Positions 52,041 through 59,881 of a stretch of DNA of 64,000 bases are shown piece by piece. The position numbers and the translations under genes are program-made. Where the stretch lies: the NCBI GenBank assembly GCA_936936565.1, contig CAKZIX010000001.1:1-64000 (forward strand). Direction: 5' to 3'. The stretch comes from an uncultured Nocardiaceae bacterium (GTDB taxonomy: Bacteria; Actinomycetota; Actinomycetes; Mycobacteriales; Mycobacteriaceae). Position 1 is the stretch's first letter; each line of letters opens with the position of its first letter. A model generated the notes under the pieces. It was not told the DNA's origin. It worked only from the letters and a program-made list of their open reading frames with translations, and ran no database searches.

Positions 52041-53543
52041 CTACTTGAGGGGCGGATCGACGAGCAGCCGTTTGATCACGGGAGTGAGATATTCGGTTGC
52101 CTGCGTGCACATGCCGGTGTTCGTGGTCGACGTGACGCGCACGCTCACCCCGGTCGTGTGATTCGGTGCTGCGGCGCGAACGCCTGCGGCGCAAGTCTTT
52201 TGGCTGTCGTCGCCCGATTTGAGGACGGCAATGTCGTCGATCCGATCGGCAGTGCCGCGGAACGTGGCGGACATGTCGGTCTGGGTGTCGACGGTGATCT
52301 GATTCCCATCGGCCCCGTGCGCGACGCAGGTCGTGGGGGTGCTCGATTCCGGCGCCCCTGCGCGGCCACCCGCTGCGCTCGCGATCTCCTCGCGCAGCAG
52401 TACGCACGGATCGGCGCTCGCCAGCAGAGTCGCCGTCAGTTTGTCGCGCGAGTTCGACAGCACCTCCGTCGCGGTCGTCGTAGGCGCCGACTGCGACACC
52501 GGTGGATCGGAGCCACGCACCGCGAAGGCAACCGCACCGATCCCGACGACCAGCGCGCCCAGCACGGCTGCGATGGGCCGGTATCGATTTATCCGACGTA
52601 CGGACCGGACCGGAGGCGGCACCGGCGGCACGGCGAATGCCGTTGTCGCCGTGGTGCGTTCGGGATCGAGCAGCACCGTCAGCGCGCGTTGCTGCGCGTC
52701 GATCGCCGCGTGAATCGGCGCGGGCCACGGCTGCGCAGCAGGTTCGATGGGGGTTACGAAGTCGAGAACCTGGGCAGGCGTCGGACGGTGGCGTGCATCG
52801 CGTTGCAGGCATGCCCGCACGAGCTCGTGAATGCCCTGCGGCAACCGCGACAGATCCGGCTCGGCAAACACGACGTTGTAGAGCGCCTGGGGAATCGAGT
52901 TCGCGGCGAACGGGCTGTCCCCGGTGGCGGCCATCGCCAACACCGATCCGAGCGAGAAGATGTCGCTTGCGGGTGTGAGCGGCAAGCCGTCGGCCTGCTC
53001 CGGCGACATGTACGCGGGGGATCCGACCACCGACCCGGTGTGCGTGACGTCCTTGCCGCCGTCGGCCGCCCGCGCGATCCCGAAATCGATGACTCGCGGA
53101 CCATCGGCTGAGAGCAGGACGTTCGACGGCTTCAGATCGCGATGGATGAGCCCGACGCGGTGCACCTCCAGCAGCGCCGTCGCCAGTCCGGCCGCCAATG
53201 TGCGAACCGTCTGTGCAGGCAGTGGCCCGAATTGCGCGACCGCCGCATCCAGCGCCGGACCGGGGACGAACACCGAGGCGAGCCACGGATTGTCGGCGCC
53301 GGGATCGGCATCCACCACCGGTGCCGTGAACGCACCGGAAACTCGCGACGAGGCGGCCACCTCGCGGCGGAAGCGGGCGCGGAACTCGTCGTCCAGCAGG
53401 TAGCCATGCACCAACTTGACTGCGACGAGGCGACCGTCGGGTCCAGCGGCGAGCAGGACCCGGCCCATCCCGCCCTCGCCGAGGCGTGCGACAGTCCGGT
53501 AGCGGCCGACCTGGTGGGGGTCGCCCGCCTGGAGCGGCTTCAC
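52041..53543 (-). CDS. Receptor-type Ser/Thr protein kinase, single extracellular Cys domain
   Basis: 500 residues. Kinase domain 14-275 with LGEGGMGRVL, Lys 43, HRDLKPSN (Asp 136) and DFG 153-155, so it should be active. TM about 323-342. Extracellular part about 343-500 with the DPCVLLREEI motif and paired Cys, resembling DUF3558-like sensor domains. The GTG overlaps the upstream kinase stop by GTGA. It is the last gene of a seven-gene run and a paralogue of the next kinase. Confidence 0.93.
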   Translation of the reverse strand: MKPLQAGDPHQVGRYRTVARLGEGGMGRVLLAAGPDGRLVAVKLVHGYLLDDEFRARFRREVAASSRVSGAFTAPVVDADPGADNPWLASVFVPGPALDAAVAQFGPLPAQTVRTLAAGLATALLEVHRVGLIHRDLKPSNVLLSADGPRVIDFGIARAADGGKDVTHTGSVVGSPAYMSPEQADGLPLTPASDIFSLGSVLAMAATGDSPFAANSIPQALYNVVFAEPDLSRLPQGIHELVRACLQRDARHRPTPAQVLDFVTPIEPAAQPWPAPIHAAIDAQQRALTVLLDPERTTATTAFAVPPVPPPVRSVRRINRYRPIAAVLGALVVGIGAVAFAVRGSDPPVSQSAPTTTATEVLSNSRDKLTATLLASADPCVLLREEIASAAGGRAGAPESSTPTTCVAHGADGNQITVDTQTDMSATFRGTADRIDDIAVLKSGDDSQKTCAAGVRAAAPNHTTGVSVRVTSTTNTGMCTQATEYLTPVIKRLLVDPPLK

Positions 53544-55399
53544 TGCTTCGGCAATTTCGGAAGAGCGCCCGCCAGTACGGCTTTGGCACGCTCGCACGCG
53601 GCTGCGTAATCGACTCCCTTGGCGGTGTTCGTCTCCACGCGCACGCTCAGTTGTTCGGCTGCATCGACGTTGTCCACGGCGCCTTGATAGACGACGTAAC
53701 ACCGCGGTGTGACCGGCGAAGTCGTCTCGAATGCCGTCGTTCCCGCGATCGCGAACGGCTTGTTGTTGGGATTTTTGTCGATTCGATTGGTGTAGCCCAG
53801 TGTGATCCGAGCCGACGTGTCCGCGCCCTCGAAGTCGCAGGTGTGCGTACTGTTCGCGGTCTTCGACACGCGGCCGACCATGTTCGCGGCGGCTTCGGGG
53901 CCGGCGAGGCTGCACGGGTCGAGGACCCGGTACGAGCCGGGGCCTGCCTGCACTTGTGGAACCTCTGCCTCCAGCCGCTCGAGCAGCACCTTCATGACAT
54001 TGGTGGCGGCCTGACAGCGGTCGGCGGCTGGAGTGTTGACGTTGACGTCGATGCCGGACTCGAAGGTGGTCGCCGCACGCGCCCGACATTCGTTGCCGTT
54101 GACCGCCGACAGAATCGGCGCCCCGGATTGGCGAACCCCGGTGTCCTTGAATCCCTTGGCGGCGGTTTCCCATCCGGTGCGGACCATCAGCATGAGGTCG
54201 TTGCCCGTCCGGTCGATCATCGAGACGCTGCAGGTGCCCCACGTGCCGCGAGCGGGCCGCGCCGTCTGGGCGCCGGCCTGTTTGACCACGTCGTCGGTGA
54301 GCAGTGCGCATGCATCGATCAACCGAAGCTTGTCGAGCGGAATTCGCACGGTCAATGGTTCCTCACTCGCGATCGCAGTGGGCACGATCGTGGGCTTGCG
54401 AAGGACAAGTGCCGTATCCAACGCGGCCAGGGCGATGATTGCGACGAGCCCCACCACCAGCGCGGCCCGGATCTTGGCGGCCCGTGTCGGCGCAGGATCG
54501 CCTCGGTACGCGGCCGGTCGGCCCAGCACCGACTGCACTTCGGCGTGCCGACCGGCAATGTGCTCGCGGATCGCACGTGGCCAGCCCGCCGGCGGTTCCT
54601 TCGTGGCCAGCCAGTCCAGCAGCGCATGGGCGGTCGGCCGCGCCGGCGGGTGCTTGTCGAGACATGATGCGATGACGCTGCGCAGCGGTTCCGGAATGGC
54701 CGACAAGTCGGGCTCGGCATGCACGACGTTGAACAGCACCTGCGGTGCCGAGGTGCCCGCGAACGGCGAGTCGCCGAGCGCCGCCATCGCCATCAGCACG
54801 CCCAACGAAAAGATGTCGCTGGCGGGCGTGAGCTCGCGGCCCTCCGCCTGTTCCGGCGACATGAAGGCAGGTGATCCGAGGACCGAGCCCGTGTGCGTGA
54901 GCTCCTTGCCGCCCTCGGTCGCCCGGGCGATCCCGAAGTCGATCACACGGGGACCGTCTTCGGCGAGAATTACGTTGCCGGGCTTGAGATCTCGGTGCAC
55001 CAGGCCGGCGCCGTGGAGCTCCGCCAGCGCGGCAGACAGCCCGCCGAGCAGCAGCCGCAACGCGGTTACGGGCAGCGGCCCGGCTTCGTCGATCGCGTCC
55101 CGCAACGACGGGCCGGCCACATAGACCGACGCCATCCACGGCACCGGGCCGTCGGGATCGGCGTCCACCACCGCGGCGGTATAGGCGCCGGTGACCCGCC
55201 GCGAGAGATCGATCTCGCGGGCGAAGCGCTGCCGAAAGCCCGGGTCGTGCGCCAGGCTCGGATGAATCTGCTTGACCGCAACGAGACGTCCGTCCGGGCC
55301 GCGCCCCAACAGCACGCGGCCCATCCCGCCTTCGCCGATCGCCGCCAGGATCTCGATCCGACCGGCACTGCGAAGGTCGTGCGGCCCAAGCGGTTTCAA
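53540..55399 (-). CDS. Receptor-type Ser/Thr protein kinase, tandem extracellular Cys domains
   Basis: 619 residues. Kinase domain 14-275 with IGEGGMGRVL, Lys 43, HRDLKPGN (Asp 137) and DFG 154-156. TM about 311-333. The outside part holds two copies of the DUF3558-like module, one around IDACALLTDD with GTCSV, the other around LDPCSLAGPE with HTCDF. The TTG start is supported by GGGGGA. It is 14 bases from the acidic protein gene and coupled to the second kinase. Ligands may be surface lipids or proteins; unknown. Confidence 0.93.
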   Translation of the reverse strand: MKPLGPHDLRSAGRIEILAAIGEGGMGRVLLGRGPDGRLVAVKQIHPSLAHDPGFRQRFAREIDLSRRVTGAYTAAVVDADPDGPVPWMASVYVAGPSLRDAIDEAGPLPVTALRLLLGGLSAALAELHGAGLVHRDLKPGNVILAEDGPRVIDFGIARATEGGKELTHTGSVLGSPAFMSPEQAEGRELTPASDIFSLGVLMAMAALGDSPFAGTSAPQVLFNVVHAEPDLSAIPEPLRSVIASCLDKHPPARPTAHALLDWLATKEPPAGWPRAIREHIAGRHAEVQSVLGRPAAYRGDPAPTRAAKIRAALVVGLVAIIALAALDTALVLRKPTIVPTAIASEEPLTVRIPLDKLRLIDACALLTDDVVKQAGAQTARPARGTWGTCSVSMIDRTGNDLMLMVRTGWETAAKGFKDTGVRQSGAPILSAVNGNECRARAATTFESGIDVNVNTPAADRCQAATNVMKVLLERLEAEVPQVQAGPGSYRVLDPCSLAGPEAAANMVGRVSKTANSTHTCDFEGADTSARITLGYTNRIDKNPNNKPFAIAGTTAFETTSPVTPRCYVVYQGAVDNVDAAEQLSVRVETNTAKGVDYAAACERAKAVLAGALPKLPKQ

Positions 55400-55413
55400 A
55401 CGTTTCCCCCGAT

Positions 55414-56667
55414 CTACTGCTTACGTAGCCGCCCCTCGAACTCGCGCTCCAAGGCGCGCCAGGCTTCCGACTCCGACGTGTACGGGGCACTCGGCGCCAG
55501 CCGCGTCGGATCCGGGTTGAGCACGTACGACACGAACCAGCCCAGCGGTTCGGTCTGCGCGAGCGCCTGCTCGACGGTGTCGTCGCCGGCGTAATCCGCG
55601 GCGTCGGTGAACAATTCGACCGCCAGATCCAGCTGTTCGGCGTCCACCGAGTCCGGGCCCTCGGTGATGTCGTCGGCCAAGCCGGGCAGCACGTAGACGT
55701 TCTCGTCGGTGACCTCGATCTCGAGCGAGCCGTCCGTGGCGGCGGTCTGCACGTCGCCGTAGGTGCTCACCTTGGCGATGTCGTGCTCGTGGTTGTCCGC
55801 GAGGTAACGCGACAGCGAGCCGGGGGAGGTGAACACCGTGACGGAACCGTTGCGGCCCAAGAAGATCGGATCGTCGTCGAGGTAGCAGCGCAGCGTGTAG
55901 TACACCGTCTCCGACGTGATGATCTTGATCGGATCGATGCCGACCTCGTGCCAGAAACCTTCCGGCTCCTCGTCGTCGTCGTCGTCCTCGTCGAGATCGA
56001 CGGTTTCGAAGTCGTCCTCTTCGTCGCTCTCGTCCGCCGCGTCGTCGGCGTCGACCGTGTTCTCGTCGGCGGCCAGCAGCTCGGCTTCGGCGACGGCAAC
56101 GGCCGTGGCATCCACCTCGGGTGTGGTGACGACGTTGTCGATCGCGTCCAGCACGTCGTCCCAGCCCTTGGCGACAGTGGCGCCGATCTTGTCCCAGAGC
56201 GCCTCGCCGTCGCGTCCGGCGAACGAGCTCATCCCGCTCGTCAGCGCACCGAGGATCGGATTGCCGCTGAAGAACTTCATCACGACTTCGAGCTCGCACA
56301 CCTCACCCAGCGTGCGCACCATCTCCAGCGTGTCTTCGAGCTCGGCGACCACGTCCGCATCGGGTTCGCTGGCCGCGAGCTCCGGCACGCCGACCAGATC
56401 GAACACGTGCGCCTCGTCCGGTTCCAGCTCGGCCGCAGACAGTTTCGACATCACCGCCCACGACGGATGATCGACGAGGTCGTTCTCCTTGTCGGTGCGG
56501 ATGAACGCCGCCAGCTCGGCGATCGACTCGAATCCGTACAGGTCGTCCTCGTGTCCGAGGAACGCCTCCCACTCGTCGTCGCCCTCCCGCCAGCGGGGAG
56601 CCCACAGGGTGACGACGTCGCCGTCGGTCAGCCCGAGTTCAATGGGGACGATGTCTCCAGCAGCCAT
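55414..56667 (-). CDS. Large acidic protein of a type VII-associated gene run
   Basis: 417 residues with a very acidic centre (about 210-240, runs of D and E) between an N-terminal Trp/Leu domain (ELGLTDGDVVTLWAPRW) and a C-terminal domain ending LAPSAPYTSESEAWRALERE. No TM or signal. The family is not recognised with certainty; such acidic proteins occur beside YbaB/EspH-like genes in Nocardiaceae. It may be a chaperone or scaffold, which is only a guess. The ATG fits, 33 bases after the YbaB-like gene. Confidence 0.8.
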   Translation of the reverse strand: MAAGDIVPIELGLTDGDVVTLWAPRWREGDDEWEAFLGHEDDLYGFESIAELAAFIRTDKENDLVDHPSWAVMSKLSAAELEPDEAHVFDLVGVPELAASEPDADVVAELEDTLEMVRTLGEVCELEVVMKFFSGNPILGALTSGMSSFAGRDGEALWDKIGATVAKGWDDVLDAIDNVVTTPEVDATAVAVAEAELLAADENTVDADDAADESDEEDDFETVDLDEDDDDDEEPEGFWHEVGIDPIKIITSETVYYTLRCYLDDDPIFLGRNGSVTVFTSPGSLSRYLADNHEHDIAKVSTYGDVQTAATDGSLEIEVTDENVYVLPGLADDITEGPDSVDAEQLDLAVELFTDAADYAGDDTVEQALAQTEPLGWFVSYVLNPDPTRLAPSAPYTSESEAWRALEREFEGRLRKQ

Positions 56668-56700
56668 GCGCGGAAGCCTATCGAGACGGTATGACGGCGG

Positions 56701-57021
56701 CTATTCGGGACCCGGCGATTCAGCCGGTGCAAACGCCGTGTTCAGCTTGCCGATAACCTTCGCGCGCTCTTCGCCGGCCTGTGCGGCCGCCCGATGGCAG
56801 GCTGCGGTGATCAGCGGACCCACCTCCGCTGCGGGCGTCTGGGTGATCGACTCGGCCAGCCACAAGCCCACCAGCGCGCCGTTGCCGTCGACCGACGCCT
56901 CCACCTTGCCGTCGTCGGAGGTGTAGACGGCGCGGATCTTCTGCAGACCGTCAAGGGCCTCCTCGAGCGACTCCAGGCGATCCGTGGCGCTCTTGACCAG
57001 GGCATCCATTTCCGCGCTCAT
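56701..57021 (-). CDS. YbaB/EbfC-like (EspL-type) protein
   Basis: 106 residues: an N-terminal coiled coil (ALVKSATDRLESLEEALDGL), a beta-sheet part (YTSDDGKVEASVDGNGALVG) and a C-terminal helix. This is the YbaB fold that in ESX loci appears as EspL. Cytosolic; it may bind nucleic acid or act as a secretion chaperone. ATG 57021 is chosen as the family start. Confidence 0.82.
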   Translation of the reverse strand: MSAEMDALVKSATDRLESLEEALDGLQKIRAVYTSDDGKVEASVDGNGALVGLWLAESITQTPAAEVGPLITAACHRAAAQAGEERAKVIGKLNTAFAPAESPGPE

Positions 57022-57025
57022 GCCT

Positions 57026-57095
57026 GCGCCTCGCTTCGCTCGGCTCCGGCATGCGCACGAGGCGCTGTGTTGACAATTCGCTCGCTGCGCTCGCT
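57026..57095. repeat. GC-rich palindromic intergenic repeat
   Basis: GCGCCTCG (57026-57033) and CGAGGCGC (57058-57065) flank CTTCGCTCGGCTCCGG. A run CGCTCGCTGCGCTCGCTC follows. It separates two genes of the same operon. Similar CGCTCGC-rich text occurs at 59735-59815. Confidence 0.55.
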
Positions 57096-57439
57096 CATAC
57101 CGGCCTCTTCCAGGACACGGGGGCAATCTCCTGCTCGTCGGAGGCCCACTGATCTTCGATTGCCTGCTCGCGGGTGGGCAGGCCCAGACGATTCAGAACA
57201 TCTTCGGGCACACCGGATTTCGCGAGCTCCTCGCGGCGCCGGGCGCCGGCCTCGGTGGCCGCCTGCTTGGTGAGCCGCATGATTTCGGCGGCCAGCGCAT
57301 CGGCGCCGTAACGCAACTCACTCTGCGCGACCCGAATATCCAAGGGCATGCCCTGATCGGTGGCTTTCACGACGATGGTGCCGTTGCGATTCTCGGTGGT
57401 CACCGTCGTGACGTTCGGAACCGGTTCGTTGTTGGTCAT
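57095..57439 (-). CDS. EspH/YbaB-like type VII-associated protein
   Basis: 114 residues. The beta part TTENRNGTIVVKATDQGMPL followed by a helix AEIMRLTKQAATEAGARRREEL mirrors the EspH-type YbaB fold of ESX loci. The C-terminus ends with a short Trp/Pro tail. Cytosolic. Probably co-functions with the downstream YbaB-like protein. The family call rests on pattern, not on a search. Confidence 0.72.
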   Translation of the reverse strand: MTNNEPVPNVTTVTTENRNGTIVVKATDQGMPLDIRVAQSELRYGADALAAEIMRLTKQAATEAGARRREELAKSGVPEDVLNRLGLPTREQAIEDQWASDEQEIAPVSWKRPV

Positions 57440-57466
57440 CGACTCCCCTGCTCGGTCGGAAATGTA

Positions 57467-58627
57467 CTAGGCATTCTCGGTCGGTCGGTAGAAGCCGTAG
57501 AACTCCATCCCGGAGTTGGTCTGCCGAATAGGCCCGACTTGAACCGGCGACCCGGCCTCCACAAGCTGACCGTTGCCGATCACCATCGCGACGTGGCCGT
57601 TCCATACCGCCAAGTCGCCGGGCATCAGTTCGTCGGGGTCGACCTGCATCTTGCCCTCGTGCTGATTTTCCGCCACTCGTGGAATTTCGAGCCCCGCCTC
57701 GCGATAGGCCCACTGGGTCAGCGCGCTGCAGTCGATGCCGTTTTTGGGATCGGTACCGCCATAGACGTAAGGCGTGCCCTGCGCAGTCAGCGCCGTCTGG
57801 ACCGCCTTGGCAGCGGTCTCGTTCGGGGCGACCGTGGTGGAGCCGTCCGGCAGCGTGATCACCACCCCGCCGTCCTTGGTGGTGCTGGTCGTGCTGCTCT
57901 TCTTGTCGCCCAGCAGCGAGTTGTGCGACGGTTTCGACGACGACGTGGTGCTGGCGGTCGCCGGCATGGTCATCGCGCTGCTGACCGGGGCCATCATGCT
58001 GCTGACGCCGGAGGATGCCGTCTGCTGGAAGCCGCTGGAGAAGGCATTGCCGACCGCGGCGGCCGGATTGGTGGAAGCCGGCGTGGTGGCCGCAGGTGCC
58101 GTGCCCGCAGCCTCGGTAGGCACATGTTCGGCGGGCGTGAGCTCGGCCATCTTGGCGGTGTGCTCGGTGAGCTGGGCCCGCACCTTCGCGACCACCACCA
58201 GCGCACGATTGAGATGCTCGATCGCGGCGCCGACGATCATCATCTGGCCGGGCGGCGTGAGCAGGGCCGGCCCGGCGGCACCGAGAATGCCGATGAACGA
58301 CTGCAGGATTCCGGTGAGCTCGGCCATCCCGGCGTTCACGTCGGCGGCAGCCACCCCGACGACGTCGGCGATGGAGTTGCCACGATCGGAGATCTTGACG
58401 GCCGAACCCTGCGCCTCACTGGCCTTGGCGACCGCGGCGTTGGCGGCCTTGCCGTCCCACGAGCCTTCCATTGCCGCGATGCTCGTCTTGCCGGTGGCGT
58501 GCACCTGATCGATGGCAGCCGACGACAACCGCAATGCATCGGCGGGAGAGCCGGTGGGCAGGACACCGCTGCCGAAGCTGCCCAGGAGTTGGATGATCGG
58601 CTGGGCAAGGGCCTCGATATTGAGCAC
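57467..58627 (-). CDS. NlpC/P60 peptidase with WXG-like N-terminus
   Basis: 386 residues. An N-terminal helical WXG100-like part (about 40-165) with SWDGKAANAAVAKA, then a Thr/Ser/Pro-rich linker, and a C-terminal NlpC/P60 domain with the catalytic Cys 300 (GIDCSALTQ) and His 345 (NGHVAMV). It has no Sec signal, so export through a type VII system is plausible. It would cut peptidoglycan stem peptides outside. The GTG start lies 1 base after the EspC-like stop. Confidence 0.9.
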   Translation of the reverse strand: MLNIEALAQPIIQLLGSFGSGVLPTGSPADALRLSSAAIDQVHATGKTSIAAMEGSWDGKAANAAVAKASEAQGSAVKISDRGNSIADVVGVAAADVNAGMAELTGILQSFIGILGAAGPALLTPPGQMMIVGAAIEHLNRALVVVAKVRAQLTEHTAKMAELTPAEHVPTEAAGTAPAATTPASTNPAAAVGNAFSSGFQQTASSGVSSMMAPVSSAMTMPATASTTSSSKPSHNSLLGDKKSSTTSTTKDGGVVITLPDGSTTVAPNETAAKAVQTALTAQGTPYVYGGTDPKNGIDCSALTQWAYREAGLEIPRVAENQHEGKMQVDPDELMPGDLAVWNGHVAMVIGNGQLVEAGSPVQVGPIRQTNSGMEFYGFYRPTENA

Positions 58628-58628
58628 C

Positions 58629-58952
58629 TCAGACCTCGAGGCCCGCCGAAGCGGCCTTCATCGCCGCCGAGGAGACCGCATCCTGACCGGTATAGGCCGC
58701 CGCGGACACACCCGTAGCCACGCCCATGCTGCCGAGCACCCCGGACAACTTGGTGATGGAGGCCAGATGCGCGCCGTGCGCGGTAGCGAACGCCGCCACG
58801 AAATCCCCGCCGATCAGGCCGAACACCGGGCCGAGCAAGGCCGGCCCCGCCGCCGCCGAGACCCCGCCCGCGGCCAGCAGTTCCGTTGCCATTCCAGCGG
58901 CAGATGCGGCATACGCCTCGAGTCCAGTGGACTCCACCGAAAGCTTGTCCAT
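58629..58952 (-). CDS. EspC-like type VII secretion substrate
   Basis: 107 residues, Ala/Gly-rich, with two amphipathic helices and no signal peptide. This is the pattern of the EspC/T7SS-target family, partner to WXG proteins. First gene of a seven-gene run: the WXG-NlpC/P60 protein follows after one base. The ATG at 58952 fits family length. Secretion by an ESX system elsewhere in the genome is inferred. Confidence 0.85.
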   Translation of the reverse strand: MDKLSVESTGLEAYAASAAGMATELLAAGGVSAAAGPALLGPVFGLIGGDFVAAFATAHGAHLASITKLSGVLGSMGVATGVSAAAYTGQDAVSSAAMKAASAGLEV

Positions 58953-59104
58953 GAAACTTCCCCCTGAGTCGTTGGGTCCGTCGTCTGGTTAGACGCCGGC
59001 AACCTCGATTCGGTTCCACAAGTACTGCAACTATTCCGGCACGTCGCGGCCGAGTTGTCCGGGTTGTCCCGGCCCCGCCACCACGGCAACTTATTGTTCC
59101 ACCC

Positions 59105-59728
59105 ATGCACACCCACGTGGTCGACCACCCGCTCGCGTCGGCGTTGCTCACGACGATGCGTGACGAACGCTCCGACAACGCCACCTTTCGCGGCGCGTTG
59201 CGCGAACTCACCCGGATGCTGATTTACGAGGCTATCCGAAACGCGCAGATCGAGGAATTCGATGTGCAAACTCCGGTCGCAGTCGCCCGTGGCGTGCGGC
59301 TCGCCAAGCCACCGCTGCTGGTGCCGGTCCTGCGCGCCGGACTGGGCATGGTGGAGCAGGCAAGCGCGCTGATCCCGCAATCGCGCGTGGGATTCGTCGG
59401 CATGGCACGCGACGAGCACACCCACCAGCCGGTGCCCTACATGGAGTCGCTGCCCGACGACCTCACCGACGTGCCGGTCTGTGTACTCGACCCGATGCTC
59501 GCCACCGGTGGATCGATGAAACACACCATCGAACTGCTCGCCGCCCGCGGCGCCACCGACGTCACCGCCGTCTGCGTGGTCGCCGCACCCGAAGGCGTCG
59601 CCGCGCTCGAAGCATCCGGCCTTCCGGTCCGGCTCGTCACCGCCACCATCGACGACGGGCTCAACGACAACGCCTTCATCGTGCCCGGACTCGGCGATGC
59701 CGGAGACCGGCAATTCGGGCCCAGGTAA
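59105..59728 (+). CDS. upp: Uracil phosphoribosyltransferase
   Basis: 207 residues converting uracil and PRPP to UMP. Seen: VPVLRAGLGMVE, the PRPP loop LDPMLATGGSM and the C-terminal uracil-binding VPGLGDAGDRQFG. ATG 59105 is at the family start. Divergent from the EspC-like gene, with 152 bases between. Works with cdd, deoA, add and deoD in salvage. Confidence 0.97.
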   Translation: MHTHVVDHPLASALLTTMRDERSDNATFRGALRELTRMLIYEAIRNAQIEEFDVQTPVAVARGVRLAKPPLLVPVLRAGLGMVEQASALIPQSRVGFVGMARDEHTHQPVPYMESLPDDLTDVPVCVLDPMLATGGSMKHTIELLAARGATDVTAVCVVAAPEGVAALEASGLPVRLVTATIDDGLNDNAFIVPGLGDAGDRQFGPR

Positions 59729-59749
59729 TCGGCCCTCGCTGCGCTCGGG

Positions 59750-59846
59750 CGGTTCGTGCGCTTCCCGCCCGGTCTTCCCTCGTCGCTCCGCTCGCTGGCG
59801 CTCGCGATTCGCTCCTCAGTCCAGACCGGGCGACGCGCACGAACCG
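59750..59846. terminator. Long inverted repeat between convergent upp and phosphosugar mutase
   Basis: CGGTTCGTGCGC-TTCC-CGCCCGGTCT (59750-59775) pairs with AGACCGGGCG-AC-GCGCACGAACCG (59823-59846): 22 paired bases with one small internal loop. The loop is rich in CGCTCGC. It could end both transcripts. No target-site duplication or ORF suggests a mobile element. Confidence 0.6.
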
Positions 59847-59881
59847 GCTGAGGTGCGTCGTGGAGTCGGGGCTCGGGCGGG

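Noticed and set aside
59750..59846. Insertion-sequence remnant
   Set aside because: There is no transposase fragment or flanking direct repeat; the position between convergent genes fits a terminator.
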